The notes under the pieces: generated by a model | The model's database searches: none | Seen by the model: the letters and a program-made list of their open reading frames with translations, nothing else | Told to the model about the DNA's origin: nothing | Part shown: piece after piece, positions 58,099 through 64,000 of the stretch | Layout: each line of letters begins with the position of its first letter | How positions within the stretch are numbered: position 1 is the stretch's first letter | Position numbers and translations under genes: made by a program | Assembly: GCA_038380435.1 (NCBI GenBank) | Contig: JAWZYU010000019.1 | Span: 31,955,801 to 32,019,800, forward strand | DNA length: 64,000 bases | Direction of reading: 5' to 3' | From: Ryuthela nishihirai | Lineage: Eukaryota; Arthropoda; Arachnida; Araneae; Heptathelidae

Positions 58099-58842
58099 AG
58101 GGGCAAACCAGATATTTGTCGTTGCCCACAAAAATTGTCGAGTCCATGTTTGATATTCATTGCACAAACAATTCTCTTGGCAATCTTTTTTGTTTTTGAG
58201 CTAATAAGTTTTATACGTTGAAGGGAAAAGTAGTTTAGACATAAATATGCTATCAGCACTTGTTTGAACTGCAAAATTTGTACTTGTATTCTTATTCATA
58301 ATATATATATTTCATATATCTAGGTAGAGTAACTATGTATCCATAGGAAAGGTTTTATCAGTCTTTAGAGTATATCATGTCGATCACAATTTTTGAAATT
58401 GAAAATGTCAATAAAAGGATGATTATTTATTATTTTATGTAGATCAGATAATGGATGTTACTATTAATGGCTTAGTCAGATTGAAATCCAATATGCAAAA
58501 GATATTGTTGAACCCAAAACCAGTTATTTTTCTTTCTAATTTAATTAATTTCTTCTAAATTTAAAACCCTTTAATTTTTGGTTATTCTATGGAAAAAAAA
58601 TATTTTCATGTTGTTTTTATGTCCATGAAATAGCAGATAATGTCATTAAAGCTTAAATTCAAAAATAGTATGGAAACATTAAAATTTAATTAATCAGATA
58701 TTAATTTATATTGCTGAATACTTGTAGTGAGAGTGGACTTTCAGTTTATAACAATTACCTAATGAAAATTACAGGTTTATTTACAAAATCATTCTAAAGG
58801 TTTATAAAAAAATCTAATGCAACACAAAATACAAAGAAAAAA

Positions 58843-59030
58843 AATACCCCCTCAAGCAGCTGCTTGCCACAAAGGTCTGACAGGAGCCTGTCAGTTTATA
58901 TGCCATAGTAGAAGGTCTGAGAGGACGGCAGGACCTCAGCAGAAAAACGACGCAAACAGCCATGCCTTACCCGGGGCTCGAACCCAGGTCCCTTAGATCA
59001 GTAGCCAAGTGCGCTAACCACTCGGCCATG
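58843..59030 (-). mobile_element. SINE-B, nearly full length
   Basis: From AATACCCCCTCAAGCAGCTG to AACCACTCGGCCATG; close to the copy at 1127. Inside the P-like transposon. Confidence 0.92.
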
Positions 59031-59065
59031 TACTATGTATATATTAGAGTACTATGTGTCTACCA

Positions 59066-59371
59066 GTTGTTTTTTATTAACCTCTGAATGACACTTCCTT
59101 TCATACAATGGGCTAAATGGCCAGTTCCCAAGGGCTGATAGTTTAGGGGAGGCAGCACATTGGAGAGGTGGTAGCCTCCCATCAAGGCTATCCAGAGTGT
59201 TCGTTAACATACACAGGGTATGGGGCCCATGGCTTAATGTCTCATTCTACAGATGGTGTCTTTTCCAAACACATCAGTGTCCCCTATTGACAGATAAGAT
59301 CCCAGATGGGATTCAAACCTGGGAACAGCAGATTATAAATCTGGCATTCTACCAACTGAGCCACCCCTGCC
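59066..59371 (-). mobile_element. SINE-A, diverged, inside the P-like transposon
   Basis: From GTTGTTTTTTATTAACCTCT to ACCAACTGAGCCACCCCTGC. About a quarter of the body is deleted or changed. Confidence 0.85.
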
Positions 59372-59391
59372 ACTGTGCCACCAAGAGTTTT

Positions 59392-59507
59392 ACTGTATTT
59401 TCACATGACAATACAGCTCTATGAGGTTGAGAGTATTTATGGACTGTATTTTCACAAGACAATACAGCTCTATGAGGTTGAGAGTATTTATGGACTGTAT
59501 TTTAACA
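59392..59507. repeat. 51-bp tandem repeat, 2.3 units
   Basis: The unit starts ACTGTATTTTCACA at 59392 and recurs at 59443 with one change and partly at 59494. Confidence 0.9.
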
Positions 59508-61667
59508 GTATTATATATATGAATATATAATGCTTGCTTTTTCTGGCTGTGATTGCTAGCTAGAGATTTTTGAAAAGAAATATAATATATGTTGATATAT
59601 ATGAGCACATAATACATTTCTATAATTATAAAGAGGAAAAAAAGTTGGTTGTGGATTCAATATTATCTTTTGCATATACCAATATGCAAAAGGTGGATAT
59701 TGGTATATGCAAAAATGGTGCCCAGGTTTGAATTCCCTAGTCAAGTCACTCAAAAAAAATTATATCATTTGGCAATTTTTGTACCTTGAACTTAATATGC
59801 CATTTACAATAATCTATTAATTTTGACTTTGCAAACAGCAATATTCTCTGTGTTAACATATTTATTACCTGAGCCTATGCAGTAAATAAATTATGCATGA
59901 TTAACCATGATTAACTAATGTGTTCTCCCATTGTTATGCTTCAGGCTCATACATGTATTTGAAAGATGTAAAATTATGATTCTCTTTAATTCATTTTCTC
60001 CTATTCACCTGAAAATACATAACCTTTAGAACCTTTAATATACCTTTTTTAAAGAGTTATGAAAGCTGAATTTTACCAATATTCTGTGAAGGAAAAATGA
60101 CACTAATTTTTATACCGTTTTAAACTGTTGTAACCAGTTTTGGATTCAACATTATCTCTTAGATATAGGTGTCCAATCTGACTAGTCATCAGTTTGCAAC
60201 ACCCATTATTTGCTCTAAATCAAATAATCATCCTTTTACTGACATTCTGTTTGAAGAAATATTATCTATATTATATATTGCTTATTTCAGATGGTTCATG
60301 AGAATTAGGTTGTATTCATCATTTTCAATATTAAATGACTGATCAGTTAATAAAATTATGTAACTTCATAAATATGACTTTAAAAATAATGTCAACCTAG
60401 TCAAGTGTTTGCTTTTGAGTTGCTTATGTTGTTTATTATCATTAGAAATTCGGTAAGAAATTTAAACAAATTTATTGAGTGCCAAGAATGTTGGCAAAAT
60501 TTAGTGTCTGAAAATTACTTTTGCAGTATATTATGTTCTTTCAGAAGCTGTGATGTGTTATGAGAGTGCAAAATTAATGAATTTTAGGATATCTTTCATG
60601 TTCTAGATTATGTATGAGTCTTTTAGGAAGAGATACATAATTTTCATTAAAATCAATTTACTAGATAAATGTTTTATAATGAACTGATATTACATGATCT
60701 AATATATTTCTTGTCACATCTTCATTGGGCATCTTTTATGAGTTGAAAAGAAACAAAAAAAAGTGTAGTGAAATATTTACTTAAATATATTCCAAAGCTG
60801 TGATATACACTAGTATATTGTTAAAATCAATATGCAGAAAATCTTAATTTTTTATGAGTTTTGTAATTTTCTGATCATATTCTAAAATATTACTGCTGAA
60901 TACAGTACAAGTTTTATTCAAATCTGTATATTTCTCACTGTATTTGCATTATGTTGCCTCAGGGACATTATGCCCATGTTTGCACTGAAAATAATTTGTT
61001 GTAAACTACCTCAAATAAAGATGAAAAATATGTTAATTCCTATCAAATATGCTGTTTCTGTTCATTAAACTGTCCTATTGTGGCAATCAGAAGTGCTAAG
61101 CAGTCACTTTTATTAGGTACACTTCTGTCAATAGGGCACAGCAATTTTTTTATTGTGCTTTTCATAGGAAAATGCAATTGAAAATAAACCATTAAACCTA
61201 GGTTTTTAGAAATATGAGGTTCAGTATTTAAATAGTTATGAAGGTAGAAATATTTAACTTAGCTCGTTCAAAATTGATGGAAATTAGTATGTGAACTACT
61301 AAAATGTATTCATACTTTTCACAGTATTTATCTTACTAAAGTTTAATGTACCGGTTATTGCTTCCATTTCAACCTGTTTACGCGACAGCATTTATATAAA
61401 GTGGAATAACTGTTATTAAATATTCCATAATTAAATACCAAACGTGCAACGTAGCTACTGTCACAATTTTCCTTAATAATTTTAAGAAGTTATTGCGCTG
61501 TAAAATCTCGATTACTGCTTGCATATCATGGAAATTTTTCTAATAAGTGACCACTGAAAGTATATATTTTTTAAATTATATTTGGGTCGGGCGATTTCTT
61601 TTTCAAAAGATTAAAAAAATGTACTCAATAAGTAAATATTAAGGATACCGCAACTGGTAAGTAAATG
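59508..61667. other. 3' noncoding part of the P-like transposon
   Basis: AT-rich with no frame of note. The word ATGCAAAAGGTGGATATTGG near 59682 forms a small local repeat with its neighbour. Nothing else is recognised. Confidence 0.55.
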
Positions 61668-61794
61668 AAAACCAGTGGTGTATTCTGAATCAATGCCTTG
61701 CAGTTGTTAAATGTTTTAAAAAAAAGAATTTGAAAATTATATATATTTGTATATACATATCCCAAACCACCCGTTTAAATACACCACTGGTTTT
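61668..61794. repeat. 127-bp palindromic insert, perfect 17-bp arms
   Basis: AAAACCAGTGGTGTATT (61668-61684) and its exact complement (61778-61794) enclose ~93 bp of AT-rich sequence. It looks like a small MITE or foldback; no TSD is clear. Confidence 0.7.
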
Positions 61795-62136
61795 CTGATT
61801 TTGTTCTTTATTCTAAACACTATAATATTATGCCTTTAATTTTTTTTAAGGAAACTGCTGGTATTTTAAGAATTATCACAAATTAGATTAAATGGGGTAT
61901 GAAGAAAGAAAAAAAAATAGGTTTCTTGTAAAAATCAGCTAGTTTTAAATTAACTATAAAATTTAAATTCGCTTATATAAAAGGCTAAACAAAAATGTGG
62001 AAAAAGAATACAGCCATTATTTATTCTACACAAGGAATTTTTCATCTGATTTAACGATACGAAAAAAAGCGAAATAAAATCGCAAAAACGAGATACAAGG
62101 TTCTGTGCGAACGAATCGAGTGGCGTTTGCAGCTAC

Positions 62137-62206
62137 CGGACTAAGTTGATCACGTGACGGTTGAGGATCGCCTCAGTGTCATGGCCTGTCTTTCTAGTTG
62201 GCCTTG
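62137..62206 (-). repeat. Right bipartite terminal repeat of P-like element
   Basis: Inner repeat 62137-62157 and outer repeat 62174-62206, separated by 16 bp. It ends GGCCTTG at 62206, followed by the TSD. Confidence 0.9.
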
Positions 62207-62445
62207 AGTCAGTTGGATGTGACGTTAAGCTGTGGGTCTGTGTGCAAGATAATCATACACTGTGCACGTTAAAGAACACGCTGGATGGGTTTTAATTGGA
62301 AGCTTTCATCTGTCTACTAGCAGTTGTCCGGTGGATTCCTTCTCCAACCTTCTCTGAGCTCTTAGTGTCCTTGTGACTAGGCCATTTAACGCATTGTGTA
62401 AAAAAAAATGCAGCTTAGAGATAAAATAACCTAACCCAACCTGAA
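62207..62445 (+). mobile_element. SINE-A, right part beyond the P-like element
   Basis: Resumes with AGTCAGTTGGATGTGACGTT and continues to GATAAAATAACCTAACCCAA, completing the fragment at 53073-53160. Confidence 0.9.
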
Positions 62446-64000
62446 TTAATGAGGTTTTATCACATTTTCAATGATCTATTAAATTCAGAAAGCATAATTA
62501 AACGTTTCTGAAAGGAAACCAGCTAAAACTGTTATGAAGAATATTAATGCCTGGATCCAAAAGCTTCCCGCTGGGTTCAGCACGCATTAAGACAGAAGTA
62601 GTTGCGCCCGTATTACTCAGAGTCCAATGCAACACCTAAAGCATATCCTGAGAGTGGGCCAACGTTACTTGTCTGAACCTATTACACGAGTGAAGGGATC
62701 TAACGACGGAGCACTTCGCTTCATTGTGATTCGTTATTACATCCACTTGGTATTCCACTGGCGAGTAGAGAGAGGAATAAAAGGTCTGTCTTCGCCGTCG
62801 TTATCACCTCGTCCATCGGCACATCAAGTACGCAATAAATTTAGTGCATCTTTGGGCACCACTCGGAGTGGCTCGGCGTAAGAAGATATAGAACCACCTT
62901 CTGCCACCGGTAAAGCCAGCACTAAACAGCCGCAGGAACGGCATTGCACGTCGGAGCCTATCTCCAATACATTCCGGATTCTTTTTCTGCCTTTTTCTTC
63001 TTTAGTGTATCTTGTTTTGACGCTTCACAAGGAAGATAAGCCAGAGAGCCTTACTTCCAGGACAAGATAGTGGCTGCTTGGATAGTTGATGGTCTGCGAA
63101 CCGTGAAATTGCCAGGAATGCCATTTGCTCGCGCTTCAGTTCAAAGGTCAAGAGTGGGAGCCACCTCCGATTCCCCCCCCCCTGCTTCTGAACCCCGAGG
63201 AAATACATTCCATGAATAAAACTTCATCCGTCATCTTCGTACTTTACTGTCAACAGGAGCGTTTCATGTGGAGAGGAAGGCCAAATAGATTTATTAATCA
63301 CTTCTTGAAACCGAAGTGATAGCGGTAATGTCTGAGCAATCGATTATTCATGTAAATAGTGTTAGGGTGCCGAAAATGTGGTCTTTAATGATCTAGGCCA
63401 TAAGTTCCCAAGCTTACATGGCTTGGAACTCACCTCAAACATAACATACGTTTCAAAAACACCTGTTCTGTTTAGCAGTATGACTTAAACTATAACTGTA
63501 AAATGACATAATTGAATAAATGTTTTTGGTGGAAATAATTTTACTGCGCTGAGTGATATTATTTTTGAAGAACAAAATGAATCACAGTAAGAAACAAATG
63601 ATGTTATTGTTTGGTCTTGTGTCCAACACAAGTAGGGCTGCTTCGTGGGGCGAGCACATGAGGCACTGGACTCGGGCGACAAAAGACACAAAAACGAATA
63701 CAAATGTCTGAAAATATGCCTCAAATTTGCTTGCCATTTTATAATTTTTAAGTTTTCCCATATGAATTATGGAAACCAACGTATATGCACATTTCAAAGC
63801 AGAACATAGATAAATATTTTATGCTAATTTTGTTTTTGCCGAAATTATTAATCGTAATGCAAATATATCAGCATTATATTTTGTTTTTAACCTCTAACAA
63901 ATAAAAAAGTTTCTTTTATGTTAATTTTAAATGTATTTTCCTGGGACGATCCGCAGATTACCTTTCCTACCTGGGCCGTACTCACTACGTAAATAAAGTA
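62446..64000. other. No gene recognised
   Basis: About 62550-63180 is more GC-balanced, with an 84-codon plus frame (62627-62881) and a 68-codon minus frame (63002-63208). Neither shows a domain, and splice context is unclear. It might be a host exon or UTR. The rest is AT-rich and blank to me. Confidence 0.4.

Larger units (their letters stand above)
53161..62206 (+). mobile_element. P-element-like (THAP) DNA transposon, complete
   Basis: 9,046 bp with both ends defined. The terminal repeats start CAAGGCCAACTAGAAAGACA. The TSD AGTCAGTTG is identical at 53152-53160 and 62207-62215, and host SINE-A sequence resumes on both sides. It encodes one intact THAP transposase (54922-57690). Four SINE pieces and a small palindrome lie in the 4.5-kb 3' noncoding part, making it longer than the ~3-kb Drosophila P element. 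P elements usually give 8-bp TSDs; here 9 bp fit, although one base could be chance. Confidence 0.92.

Noticed and set aside
62627..62881. 84-codon frame as a host exon
   Set aside because: No domain, start context or convincing splice sites; kept only as an unassigned stretch.

Overview
This window is eukaryotic, repeat-dominated and AT-rich. The mix of elements fits an arthropod, perhaps a chelicerate: tRNA-derived SINEs, an RTE-clade LINE ending in (GAT)n, Maverick/Polinton-type DNA polymerase B genes, mariner and Tc1 remnants, a Ty3/gypsy gag-protease remnant and a THAP/P-element transposon. The species cannot be fixed from sequence alone. I see no convincing ordinary host exon. The only long intact coding region is the P-element-like transposase at 54922-57690.

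Region by region: 0-5.2 kb is SINE copies and unassigned sequence. From 5.27 kb an RTE LINE (copy 1, +) runs to 8585 and resumes at 22499, split by a 13.9-kb element (8586-22498). That element starts AGTAGGAGGATAAT, ends with the inverted copy, and is flanked by a 6-bp duplication (GCATAC/GCAGAC) of LINE sequence. It is almost entirely a giant inverted repeat. Each arm carries a subterminal hairpin-prone repeat, a C2H2 zinc-finger/PolB gene pointing to the centre, and AT-rich sequence; the arms meet at a ~230-bp spacer. The left arm has lost ~2.65 kb of PolB. The right arm has gained a second RTE (13118-16681, -) and a 339-bp deleted RTE with a perfect 7-bp TSD.

22.6-40.5 kb is SINEs (one SINE nested in another with both TSDs visible), a palindromic Tc1/mariner-type MITE (25408-25979; diverged sibling 38932-39499) and a 428-bp inverted duplication with a 1.27-kb spacer (35836-37956). 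At 40587-45997 lies a second, shorter Polinton-like inverted dimer, inserted in a SINE and joined by a snap-back hairpin. 46-53 kb holds SINEs, an internally deleted mariner with perfect 91-bp TIRs, a Tc1-like helix-turn-helix remnant and a gypsy gag-protease relic.

53161-62206 is a 9.05-kb P-element-like transposon inserted in a SINE, with a 9-bp TSD, bipartite terminal inverted repeats, a probable 5' UTR intron and an uninterrupted 922-aa THAP transposase. The last 1.8 kb shows nothing I can assign.

The most notable system is the family of PolB-encoding inverted dimers. The two arms of one element share diagnostic variants that differ between elements. Both elements with the relevant region carry the same TAG codon just before polymerase motif A. 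This suggests defective, trans-replicated derivatives of a Polinton, analogous to inverted-duplication defective genomes of protein-primed replicons. That last step is inference.
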